This document shows positions 1 through 6,555 of a stretch of 7,561 nucleotides of DNA, in pieces. Position numbers and translations under genes: made by a program. The notes beneath the pieces are model-generated. The model was given only the letters and a program-made list of their open reading frames with translations. It was not told where the DNA came from and searched no databases. The DNA is taken from contig CAAEIR010000006.1 in the NCBI GenBank assembly GCA_900756035.1, forward strand, positions 1 to 7,561, given 5' to 3'. Positions within the stretch are counted from its first letter, which is position 1, and every line of letters starts with the position of its first letter. The DNA comes from an uncultured Anaerostipes sp. Lineage in GTDB: Bacteria > Bacillota > Clostridia > Lachnospirales > Lachnospiraceae.

Positions 1-2
1 AA

Positions 3-101
3 TATGGCTGCTTTCGCAGTCTGCATCTGGCGCGCAAAGCGGAGGAAGTCCCTCAAGGATTGAGGATAGAGGGAGTGTCTTTTGGCCCTTCCGGTGATTA
101 A
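3..101 (+). CDS. Possible 3' end of an unidentified upstream gene
   Basis: Reading frame 3 is open from the window edge to a TAA at 99-101, giving about 32 residues that end in GVSFGPSGD. Frame 2 is also open, to a TGA at 92-94, so the frame choice is not secure. Frame 3 is preferred because it contains a protein-like stretch (FRSLHLARKAEE), which loosely recalls the 'H..RA...ARK.G' part of DUF218/SanA-YdcF proteins. That family normally continues well past this point, so the resemblance is weak and I assign no function. No terminator follows it, so the MATE gene 24 bases downstream could share its transcript. Confidence 0.35.
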   Translation, partial: YGCFRSLHLARKAEEVPQGLRIEGVSFGPSGD

Positions 102-125
102 TTATTAACAGGAGCGTAGAGAAAG

Positions 126-1454
126 ATGAAAGATCTGACAAGAGGGAAAGTATCAAAATTAATTATTAGTTTTGCTCTTCCGGTATTTCTGGGGAATCTT
201 CTGCAATTAACTTATAGTATTGCAGATACAAGAATTGTAGGAAGTTTTCTTGGAGAAGGAGCATTGGCAGCGGTAGGTTCTACCAGTACAATCAGCAACC
301 TGATTATCGGTTTTTTATTGGGAACCGCTAATGGATTTGCAATTATTACAGCGCAGTGCTTTGGGGCTGGTAATACGAAAAGAGTAAAGAAGTCTTTTGC
401 TATGGCAATCATGATTGGAACAGTAGTTTCATTAAGTTTGACGATCGCAGGAGTTTTAGGAATTGATGCCATTCTGCATTTTTTAAATGTTCCGAAACAG
501 CTATTTGAGGAAGCAAAACAATATATTCTAATTATTATTGCAGGATTGGGAATTACTATGTTTTACGACATCTTAGCCGGAGTCATGAGAGCGATTGGAG
601 ATACAATAACTCCTTTTTTGATTTTGGCAGTTTCAGTTATCTTAAATGTAGTAGGAGATTTTCTGTTCGTAGGAGTATTTCAGACCGGGGTCTGGGGTGC
701 GGCAGCGGCAACTGTTTTGGCACAATTTCTTGCGCTTCTTGCCTGTGTCTTATATATGATCAAAAAATATGAAATATTGCATCTTAAAAAAGAGCACTTT
801 AAAAAGCCTGAGAAAACAATGCTGAAAAATATGTTAAATTCAGGATTTTCTATGGGATTTATGAGTTCTTTGGTAAATATCGGATCTTTGACATTACAGA
901 CAGCAATTAACCGACTGGGACAAAATATTATTGTGGCACATACGGCAGCCAGAAAAATTACAGAGATTTATATGATTATGCTTAGTGTTTTCGGTCAGAC
1001 AATGGCTACGTTTTGCGGACAGAATATGGGAGCCGGGAAAATCGACCGTATTCGAGAGGGAATGAAGCTTTCTGTTCTTTATACGTTTTTATGGTCTGTA
1101 TTGGTAATGATTGCAAGCTATACGCTTGGTGAGGAACTAGTTTATATGGTAACAGGAACGCACAGTGCAGTCGTTATAAAAAATGCATCTGACTATTTGA
1201 AGTTTGATACCCTTTTCTATTTTGTCCCTTCATTGATTTCTATTATCAGAAATGTAATGCAGGGAATTGGAGATCATATAACACCTCTTGTATCCAGCAC
1301 ACTGGAAATGGTTGGGAAAATTGTGATTGCCGCAACACTGGTTCCGATGTTTCATTATATCGGAGTTATTGTAGCGGAACCGATTGTCTGGTTTGTTATG
1401 GTTATTCCATTGATAATTCAGATTATGCGATCTCCGGTCATGAAAAAGAAATAA
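126..1454 (+). CDS. MATE-family multidrug/toxin efflux transporter
   Basis: This is a 442-residue polytopic membrane protein of the MATE (NorM/DinF-like) family. Such proteins export cationic drugs, dyes or metabolites in exchange for Na+ or H+; the substrate here cannot be told from sequence. The length matches the usual 440-460 residues with 12 membrane segments. The two-fold internal repeat is visible: QCFGAGNTKRVKKS (77-90) in the first half corresponds to QNMGAGKIDRIREG (299-312) in the second, and MRAIGDTITPF (154-164) corresponds to MQGIGDHITPL (378-388). The N-terminal LTRGKVSKLIISFALPVFLGNL and the D34-containing first helix (QLTYSIADTRIVG) are typical of the family. The start at 126 is preceded by AGGAG at 110-114. 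No clear promoter is seen in the 125 bases upstream, so it may be cotranscribed with the preceding gene. It converges with gdhA. The family call is secure. Confidence 0.95.
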   Translation: MKDLTRGKVSKLIISFALPVFLGNLLQLTYSIADTRIVGSFLGEGALAAVGSTSTISNLIIGFLLGTANGFAIITAQCFGAGNTKRVKKSFAMAIMIGTVVSLSLTIAGVLGIDAILHFLNVPKQLFEEAKQYILIIIAGLGITMFYDILAGVMRAIGDTITPFLILAVSVILNVVGDFLFVGVFQTGVWGAAAATVLAQFLALLACVLYMIKKYEILHLKKEHFKKPEKTMLKNMLNSGFSMGFMSSLVNIGSLTLQTAINRLGQNIIVAHTAARKITEIYMIMLSVFGQTMATFCGQNMGAGKIDRIREGMKLSVLYTFLWSVLVMIASYTLGEELVYMVTGTHSAVVIKNASDYLKFDTLFYFVPSLISIIRNVMQGIGDHITPLVSSTLEMVGKIVIAATLVPMFHYIGVIVAEPIVWFVMVIPLIIQIMRSPVMKKK

Positions 1455-1459
1455 TAAAA

Positions 1460-1497
1460 AAACAGGATTTCAACTCTTTCGAGATGAAATCCTGTTT
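1460..1497 (-). terminator. Intrinsic terminator of gdhA, between convergent genes
   Basis: A perfect 13-bp inverted repeat (1460-1472 with 1485-1497, arm AAACAGGATTTCA) encloses a short inner TCT/AGA stem with a TTCG loop. On the minus strand the stem is followed by a run of eight T, as expected for the end of gdhA, whose stop codon lies 19 bases away. On the plus strand only TTT follows the stem, so it should be a weaker terminator for the MATE gene. Confidence 0.9.
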
Positions 1498-1515
1498 GAA
1501 AATGTAGAAATAATT

Positions 1516-2850
1516 TTATACAATTCCCTGAGCTGTCATAGCATCTACAACTTTTTCAAATCCTGCAATATTAGCTCCGGCTACATAGTTTCCTTCCATT
1601 CCGTAACGTTTTGCAGCATCATCTAAGTTATGGAAAATATTTACCATAATGTTCTGTAATTTACCATCAACTTCTTCGAAAGACCAGCTTAATCTTTCGC
1701 TGTTCTGAGACATTTCCAAAGCAGATGTAGCAACACCACCGGCATTTGCTGCTTTACCAGGAGCAAATAAGATGTTATTTTCCTGTAAATATTCTGTAGC
1801 TTCTAAAGTTGTAGGCATGTTAGCACCTTCAGCAACAGCATAGCATCCGTTTGCTACTAATGTTTTAGCATCTTCCAGATGTAATTCATTCTGAGTTGCA
1901 CATGGGAGAGCAACATCAACAGGAATTGTCCATACTCCTCTTCCTTCATGATATTCAGCACTTGGACGAGCAGCAGCATATTCTGTTAAGCGAGCACGTT
2001 TTACTTCTTTTACTTCTTTTAATAAATCTACATCAATACCGTCTTTGTCATAGATCCATCCAGTAGAATCAGAAACAGTAACAACTTTAGCTCCTAATTG
2101 CTGAGCTTTCTGTGTAGCGTAGATTGCAACGTTTCCAGAACCGGATACGGCAACAGTAGCCCCATTTAAGCTCTTTCCATTGCATTTTAACATTTCGTCT
2201 GTCAGGTAAAGAAGTCCATATCCTGTAGCTTCTGTACGAGCTAAAGATCCACCGTAAGATAATCCTTTTCCTGTTAAAACTCCTTCATAGAGTCCGCGGA
2301 TTCTCTTATACTGACCAAACATATAACCGATTTCTCTTGCACCTGTTCCAATATCACCTGCAGGAACATCAGTATCAGCACCAATATATTTGCAAAGTTC
2401 TGTCATAAAGCTCTGACAGAAAGCCATGATTTCACGGTCAGATTTTCCTTTTGGATCGAAGTCAGAACCACCTTTTCCACCACCGATTGGAAGTCCTGTT
2501 AAAGAGTTTTTAAAGATTTGTTCAAATCCAAGGAATTTGATAATACCAAGGTTTACAGAAGGGTGAAGTCTTAAACCACCTTTGTATGGTCCAATGGCAC
2601 TATTAAACTGTACACGATATCCTGTATTAACATGAACCTGTCCATTGTCATCTACCCATGGTACACGGAATTTGAACTGACGTTCCGGATTTACAAGACG
2701 CTCTAATAAAGCATCTCTTTTGAAAGCTTCTTCGTTAGCTTCTACAACTACTCTTAAAGATTCTAAAACTTCTTTTACTGCCTGATGGAATTCAGGCTCA
2801 GCAGGATTCTGTGCAATCACTGCATCAATGACTTCATCTACATATGACAT
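1516..2850 (-). CDS. gdhA: Glutamate dehydrogenase, probably NADP-dependent
   Basis: This 444-residue cytoplasmic enzyme interconverts 2-oxoglutarate plus ammonium and L-glutamate, linking carbon and nitrogen metabolism. Length and motifs fit the hexameric 'small' GDH class. The substrate and catalytic region reads GPYKGGLRLHPSVN (87-100, with K90), IKFLGFEQIFKN (104-115) and LPIGGGKGGSDFDP (120-133). K126 matches the catalytic lysine, and D166 in VPAGDIGTGAREIG matches the catalytic aspartate. The Rossmann domain has GSGNVA at 237-242, and the second strand ends VTVSDSTG (257-264), which resembles NADP-dependent E. coli GdhA more than the clostridial NAD enzymes; cofactor choice is therefore inference. 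The conserved EMSQNSERLSWSF lies near the C-terminus. The start is fixed by AAGGAGG at 2859-2865 on this strand, 8 bases upstream. A promoter and a structured leader of about 120 nt precede it, and a strong terminator follows. Confidence 0.97.
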   Translation of the reverse strand: MSYVDEVIDAVIAQNPAEPEFHQAVKEVLESLRVVVEANEEAFKRDALLERLVNPERQFKFRVPWVDDNGQVHVNTGYRVQFNSAIGPYKGGLRLHPSVNLGIIKFLGFEQIFKNSLTGLPIGGGKGGSDFDPKGKSDREIMAFCQSFMTELCKYIGADTDVPAGDIGTGAREIGYMFGQYKRIRGLYEGVLTGKGLSYGGSLARTEATGYGLLYLTDEMLKCNGKSLNGATVAVSGSGNVAIYATQKAQQLGAKVVTVSDSTGWIYDKDGIDVDLLKEVKEVKRARLTEYAAARPSAEYHEGRGVWTIPVDVALPCATQNELHLEDAKTLVANGCYAVAEGANMPTTLEATEYLQENNILFAPGKAANAGGVATSALEMSQNSERLSWSFEEVDGKLQNIMVNIFHNLDDAAKRYGMEGNYVAGANIAGFEKVVDAMTAQGIV

Positions 2851-2896
2851 TATTATTTCCTCCTTAAGTCACAAAAAAATATAAAAAATAGTAGAC

Positions 2897-2914
2897 CGTA
2901 GAAAAAATTCTACG
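2897..2914 (-). promoter_or_regulatory. Second hairpin in the gdhA leader
   Basis: On the minus strand CGTAGAA (2914-2908) and TTCTACG (2903-2897) form a perfect 7-bp stem with a TTTT loop. The GTAGA element could instead pair with either of two GTCTAC copies, at 2959-2954 (inside the first hairpin) and 2896-2891. That arrangement allows mutually exclusive folds between promoter and start codon. AT-rich sequence with T runs follows up to the gdhA SD. Confidence 0.45.
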
Positions 2915-2965
2915 AAAAAAAGGCGCAAAAAGGGCATAAGAAACACACCTTTTGTAGACGCCTTT
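2915..2965 (-). promoter_or_regulatory. Terminator-like hairpin in the gdhA leader (possible attenuator)
   Basis: On the gdhA strand, AAAGGCG (2965-2959) can pair with CGCCTTT (2925-2919), and the stem is followed at once by a T run that ends at 2915. An inner stem, AAAAGG with CCTTTT, fits between the arms. From the predicted start near 2970, the hairpin begins about five bases into the RNA and would end a transcript of about 55 nt. It lies upstream of the gdhA ribosome binding site, as a transcription attenuator would. Pairing was done by eye and no regulator or ligand is known, so the role is inference. It matches no riboswitch class I recognise. Confidence 0.5.
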
Positions 2966-2968
2966 GTC

Positions 2969-2998
2969 TTAGCATTATTATAAAGGATATGTTATAAT
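2969..2998 (+). promoter_or_regulatory. Predicted extended -10 promoter of the GT2 gene
   Basis: TGTTATAAT at 2990-2998 is a consensus -10 with the upstream TG of an extended -10 promoter. The best -35, TTAGCA at 2969-2974 with an 18-base spacer, is poor, as is common for extended -10 sites. Transcription would start near 3005, giving a leader of only about 20 nt. It overlaps the divergent gdhA promoter. Confidence 0.6.
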
Positions 2999-3005
2999 AT
3001 TACAA
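2977..3005 (-). promoter_or_regulatory. Predicted sigma-A promoter of gdhA
   Basis: On the minus strand TTGTAA (-35, 3005-3000) and a consensus TATAAT (-10, 2982-2977) are separated by 17 bases. Transcription would start near 2970, leaving a leader of about 120 nt. The -35 element lies where the opposing glycosyltransferase transcript should start. Confidence 0.65.
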
Positions 3006-3024
3006 GTATGAAAGGAAAGAAAAA

Positions 3025-3735
3025 ATGATATCAGTAGCACTTGCTTTTTATAATGGGAAAAAGTATATAAATGAACAAATATACTCTATCTTAAAAAACC
3101 TAAAAACGGATGATGAATTAGTGATTTCTGTGGATGATGACAGTGATGGTTCCGGGGAAATATTGGCTTTCATGGCACAAAAGGATGCAAGAATTCATCT
3201 GGTAAAAGGGCCGGGAAAGGGTGTTGTTGCCAATTTTCAGAATGCATTAAGACAATGTAGGGGAGAGATTATTTTTCTTGCAGATCAGGATGATGTATGG
3301 AAAGATCATAAGGTGGCAAGGATAGAAAAAATATTTGAAGATCCAAAGGTAACGGCAGTGGTTCATAATGCAGAGATTGTAGATGGGGCTCTGCATCCGG
3401 TGGGACAAACGACATTTCAATGGAGAAACAGTGGAACAGGATTTTTTAAAAACATAAAAAAGAATTCTTATATTGGGTGCTGTATGGTAGTGCGCAAAAG
3501 TGTATTAGACAGGATTTTGCCGATTCCGGAAAATGTTTGGATTCACGATCAATGGATAGGGCTATTGGCGGAAAAGCTAGGCAGTGTAATATTCTTAGAA
3601 GACATATTGCTTTTATATCGGAGACATGAGGAAAATGTCACCGGATTAAACCATGGTTCTGTAACTTCAATGATCAAAAAGCGCTGGAATATGGTTCGTG
3701 AGATAAAAAAGAGAATGAAGGAGTGGACATTCTAG
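3025..3735 (+). CDS. Family 2 glycosyltransferase (rhamnosyltransferase-like)
   Basis: This is a 236-residue GT-A fold glycosyltransferase of family GT2, expected to transfer a sugar from a nucleotide donor to a cell-surface glycan or lipid-linked acceptor on the inner membrane face. It opens with ISVALAFYNGKKYINEQIYSIL (2-23), then an acidic nucleotide-binding segment VDDDSDGS (36-43). The metal-binding DXD-type motif is LADQDDVW (85-92). Further on are HDQW (174-177), likely the catalytic-base region, and YRRHEENVTG (198-207), typical of rhamnosyltransferase-like members. Residues 216-234 form a basic helix with Trp and Met that may hold it to the membrane; no membrane span is present, so it is not a CsbB-type enzyme. 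It is somewhat shorter than the usual 280-320 residues but its core looks intact. SD AAAGGA at 3011-3016 supports the start. It has its own promoter and terminator. Donor and acceptor are unknown. Confidence 0.9.
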   Translation: MISVALAFYNGKKYINEQIYSILKNLKTDDELVISVDDDSDGSGEILAFMAQKDARIHLVKGPGKGVVANFQNALRQCRGEIIFLADQDDVWKDHKVARIEKIFEDPKVTAVVHNAEIVDGALHPVGQTTFQWRNSGTGFFKNIKKNSYIGCCMVVRKSVLDRILPIPENVWIHDQWIGLLAEKLGSVIFLEDILLLYRRHEENVTGLNHGSVTSMIKKRWNMVREIKKRMKEWTF

Positions 3736-3762
3736 AGCGTTTCAACCTCAGTTTGTAAATGA

Positions 3763-3805
3763 CCCCTGCAGATGATAAATAAAAATCTGCAGGGGATACT
3801 TTTTT
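3763..3805 (+). terminator. Intrinsic terminator of the GT2 gene
   Basis: CCCCTGCAGAT (3763-3773) pairs perfectly with ATCTGCAGGGG (3785-3795) over an 11-base loop. A run of six T at 3800-3805 follows after ATAC. It lies 27 bases past the stop codon and should isolate the GT2 gene from yfhO. Confidence 0.9.
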
Positions 3806-3852
3806 ATGGTAAGATAAACCATAATTCGATATCTTATTTGTAAATTAAATGA

Positions 3853-3858
3853 TATGAT
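3853..3858 (+). promoter_or_regulatory. Possible -10 element of the yfhO-like gene
   Basis: TATGAT at 3853-3858 sits 39 bases before the ATG and is the best -10 candidate after the GT2 terminator. At 17 bases spacing the -35 would be TATCTT, which is poor. A promoter is expected here because the terminator cuts off upstream transcription. The inverted repeat TAAGATA/TATCTTA (3810-3816 and 3830-3836) lies just upstream and could be an operator. Confidence 0.35.
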
Positions 3859-3897
3859 AAACCCGACAGCTTGCATTAGAAAAAGGAGTTCAATAAC

Positions 3898-6480
3898 ATG
3901 TCAGATTATATAAAAGATGTCTTTCGAAGACATAAGTATCTTATAGGCGCATTTTTCATTCCGTTTTTACTCATGGAAACCATTGCAGTAATTATGAAAG
4001 TGGAGCCTTTCGGAAACCAGTCGTTTTTGATTGTAGACGCATTGCATCAATACCTTCCGTTTTTTGCAGATTATCAGGAAAAACTTCAATCTGCGGATTC
4101 GCTTTTTTATTCTTTTCACGGAGGGCTTGGATATAATTTTTGGGGGCTGTGGGCATATTATCTTGCGAGTCCGCTGAATCTCATAATTGTATTATGCTCT
4201 AAGGAAACGTTAAATATGGTATTGAGCCATCTTTTTATAATAAAAATTGCTCTTTGCTGTTTTACGTCAGCATTTTATTTTAGAAAAAAAAGAGGAAGAG
4301 ATGAGTTTTCCATTATTGCATTTGGAATGGCATATGGATTTAGCAGTTATATTGTGGGATACAGCTGGAACATTATGTGGATGGAAGTGATGATTTTGCT
4401 GCCGGTTATTTTATATGGTGTTGATAAGCTGATCAAAGAGCATGATGGAAGGTTGTATTGTTTTGCATTGTTTCTTTCTTTATGGAGTAATTTTTATATG
4501 TCCTATATGACCTGTTTGTTTTTGGTTCTATGGTACATATTATATGAACATAAAAATATAAAAGAATTTGTAAAAAATGGTGTTCGATTTGCCGGTTACT
4601 CACTCCTGTCGGGAGCAATGGCAGCGGTGGTTCTGATACCGGCTTATCTTGGAATTATGCAGACGTCTTCTGCAAAACTGGAATTTCCGAAAAATCTTTG
4701 GTATGGTACGTTCGGAGATTTGTTTTCCAGGCATTTTTTAGGGACAACCCCGCTGGCAATGTCTGTCAATGACGGTGAGATTAATTTATATTGTGGGATT
4801 CTGACTGTGATGATGGCACTATTTTATCTGACACTCCGGGAAATTCACTGGTCAGTAAAAATCAGGCGGCTTGTATTGTTGGTATTGTTATTCTTTAGTT
4901 TCAATATGCCTGTACTTGGATATATATGGCATGGATTTCATAATCAGTACGGGATTCCGAACCGCTATGCGTTTTTATATATTTTTCTTTTGCTGTCTAT
5001 GGCGTATGATGGCTACTGTGTTCTTGTCAGAAAGGGCAGAAGATGTGCCTGGAAGTTTTATATAAGCTGTGTCCTGACAGGCATATTGATTGCCGTGACA
5101 ATTCTTACGGCGAAAAATCATCCGGATTGGTCTGCCGTCTATTTGACAGCAGCAGTTACAGCTGTGTATACGATTATATTTTTACTTTACAGAAAAAAGG
5201 TGCTCCGAAAAAAAGTTTTCACAACAATGATATGTGTTATGCTGTCTGTAGAAATGGCGGTAATGGCAGTCATTGGGTTTAAAGAAAATGATACGGTAGA
5301 TGTAGAGGAATATTTTCAGGATACAAAGTCTGTTGCTCAGATCAAAGAGCTTTATCAAAATAATATTTCGGACAGGATGGAGTTAATGAGTGGACGGATG
5401 TTGGATGAAAGTATATGGCATACATTAAATTGCATGACACTGTTTGGATCAACTGCGCAGGGAAATGTTGTAGATATGATGGACCAGCTGGGATTTTATA
5501 CCGGGGTCAATGAATATCTTTATGAGGGATGTACGCCATTTACAAATCAGCTTTTTTCTGTAAGATATCAGATTTATCGTCCGCAGGATTCGAGACTGAC
5601 ACCATTTCGTCCGCTGGATACGGCAGGCAATGTAACTGTATACAAAAATTTATATCATACAGGAATCGCCTATGGGATGGACTCAGAAATTAAGTATTGG
5701 AATTATCAGGATTATAATCCTTTTTATGTACAGAATGATCTGGCAAAAAAAGCGTATGGAATCAATGGTTTGTTTCAAATGATTGAGACAAGACGGCCGG
5801 AATTAACGGATTGTGAAATTACGTCTGATAATGGAGAGGGTGAGTATGTATTTAAAAATACATCCGCGCGTCCGGATAATATGGTATTCACAATCAAATC
5901 CACAGTAGACAGAGAATTGTATATACATTTTGACGGGAGCCAGGTAGAAAATACAATCATTGAAAAAAACGGGGAACAGATATTAACCGGAAGACTTAAT
6001 TCTCAGATTTTATACTTGGGGGATATAAAGGCAGGAGTTGAGATACGAATAAAATTACAGTTAAAGCAGGATGATGTCATGTCCGGAGTTGTCCGGCTGA
6101 CAGCAGCGCAATTAAATCGGAACGTTATGGATCGTCTGGCAGCGGAAATGGAAACACAGACAATGGAAGTAACGAAAAGTGAGAGCTCCAGAATCGAAGG
6201 AAGTATTTCTATGAAAAAAGCAGGAACTTTGTTTTTTGGAATTCCGTATGATAAAGGATGGAAGGTTTGGGTTGACGGAAAGAGAGTCAAAACAAAGGCG
6301 CTGGGGAAAGCATTTCTGACAACAGAGATTCCCAAAGGAAATCATACCATAGTACTATCTTATACACCGCCGGGATTTTGGATCGGGGCATTGGTCAGCG
6401 TTGTGGGATTTGTCATTTTTTCGTTGCTTTTGTATTTTTTCCGTAAGAAAAAAATAAGGAAATTGCAGAGAAATGATTGA
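3898..6480 (+). CDS. YfhO-family polytopic membrane protein (probable GT-C glycosyltransferase)
   Basis: This 860-residue protein matches the YfhO family. In Bacillus and Listeria, YfhO/GtlB-type members are thought to transfer sugars from undecaprenyl-phosphate to teichoic acid outside the membrane; substrate here is unknown. About 13 hydrophobic segments occupy residues 13-461, followed by an extracytoplasmic domain of about 365 residues and a last membrane span near 828-849 with a basic RKKK tail. Family marks are VDALHQYLPFF (46-56; D47 may be the catalytic acid of the first outer loop), YSFHGGLGYNF (71-81) and AYYLASPLN (86-94). The C-terminal beta domain carries IPYDKGWKVWVDGK (782-795) and YTPPGFWIG (822-830). 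The start has AAGGAG at 3883-3888, 9 bases upstream. The usual partner, a CsbB-type enzyme with membrane spans, is not in this window, and the nearby soluble GT2 is a different type. Family call secure; enzyme role inferred. Confidence 0.9.
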   Translation: MSDYIKDVFRRHKYLIGAFFIPFLLMETIAVIMKVEPFGNQSFLIVDALHQYLPFFADYQEKLQSADSLFYSFHGGLGYNFWGLWAYYLASPLNLIIVLCSKETLNMVLSHLFIIKIALCCFTSAFYFRKKRGRDEFSIIAFGMAYGFSSYIVGYSWNIMWMEVMILLPVILYGVDKLIKEHDGRLYCFALFLSLWSNFYMSYMTCLFLVLWYILYEHKNIKEFVKNGVRFAGYSLLSGAMAAVVLIPAYLGIMQTSSAKLEFPKNLWYGTFGDLFSRHFLGTTPLAMSVNDGEINLYCGILTVMMALFYLTLREIHWSVKIRRLVLLVLLFFSFNMPVLGYIWHGFHNQYGIPNRYAFLYIFLLLSMAYDGYCVLVRKGRRCAWKFYISCVLTGILIAVTILTAKNHPDWSAVYLTAAVTAVYTIIFLLYRKKVLRKKVFTTMICVMLSVEMAVMAVIGFKENDTVDVEEYFQDTKSVAQIKELYQNNISDRMELMSGRMLDESIWHTLNCMTLFGSTAQGNVVDMMDQLGFYTGVNEYLYEGCTPFTNQLFSVRYQIYRPQDSRLTPFRPLDTAGNVTVYKNLYHTGIAYGMDSEIKYWNYQDYNPFYVQNDLAKKAYGINGLFQMIETRRPELTDCEITSDNGEGEYVFKNTSARPDNMVFTIKSTVDRELYIHFDGSQVENTIIEKNGEQILTGRLNSQILYLGDIKAGVEIRIKLQLKQDDVMSGVVRLTAAQLNRNVMDRLAAEMETQTMEVTKSESSRIEGSISMKKAGTLFFGIPYDKGWKVWVDGKRVKTKALGKAFLTTEIPKGNHTIVLSYTPPGFWIGALVSVVGFVIFSLLLYFFRKKKIRKLQRND

Positions 6481-6491
6481 AAAAATATGAT
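6463..6491 (+). promoter_or_regulatory. Predicted promoter of the DUF1002 gene, inside the 3' end of yfhO
   Basis: TTGCAG (-35, 6463-6468) and TATGAT (-10, 6486-6491) are separated by 17 bases, giving a start near 6498. The -35 lies in the last codons of the yfhO-like gene and the -10 just past its stop. No terminator is seen between the two genes, so read-through could add to expression from this promoter. Confidence 0.6.
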
Positions 6492-6555
6492 ACACTAATC
6501 AAAGAAAATTCAAAATTTAAAAAGATCTTATAGGAGAATAACAGGAGGAAATACC

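Noticed and set aside
30..80. GGAGGAAGTCCCTC-like stretch resembling a structured RNA (for example the RNase P core)
   Set aside because: The match is short and lacks the other conserved RNase P or tmRNA elements, and the stretch is better read as the end of a coding frame.
212..472. 86-codon minus-strand frame inside the MATE gene
   Set aside because: It is antisense to conserved MATE helices, has no convincing SD, and shows no recognisable family features.
3008..3028. Mini-ORF of six codons (MKGKKK) overlapping the GT2 start by ATGA
   Set aside because: The ATG lies only a few bases after the predicted transcription start with no SD of its own, and the codons are just the purine-rich SD region of the GT2 gene.
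4871..5282. Two plus-strand frames (64 and 79 codons) inside the yfhO-like gene
   Set aside because: They are out-of-frame shadows of membrane-segment coding sequence, with Cys/Tyr-rich translations typical of frame shadows.
6003..6345. Two minus-strand open frames (110 and 77 codons) inside the yfhO-like gene
   Set aside because: Both lie under the conserved C-terminal domain of YfhO, overlap each other, and show no family-like sequence.
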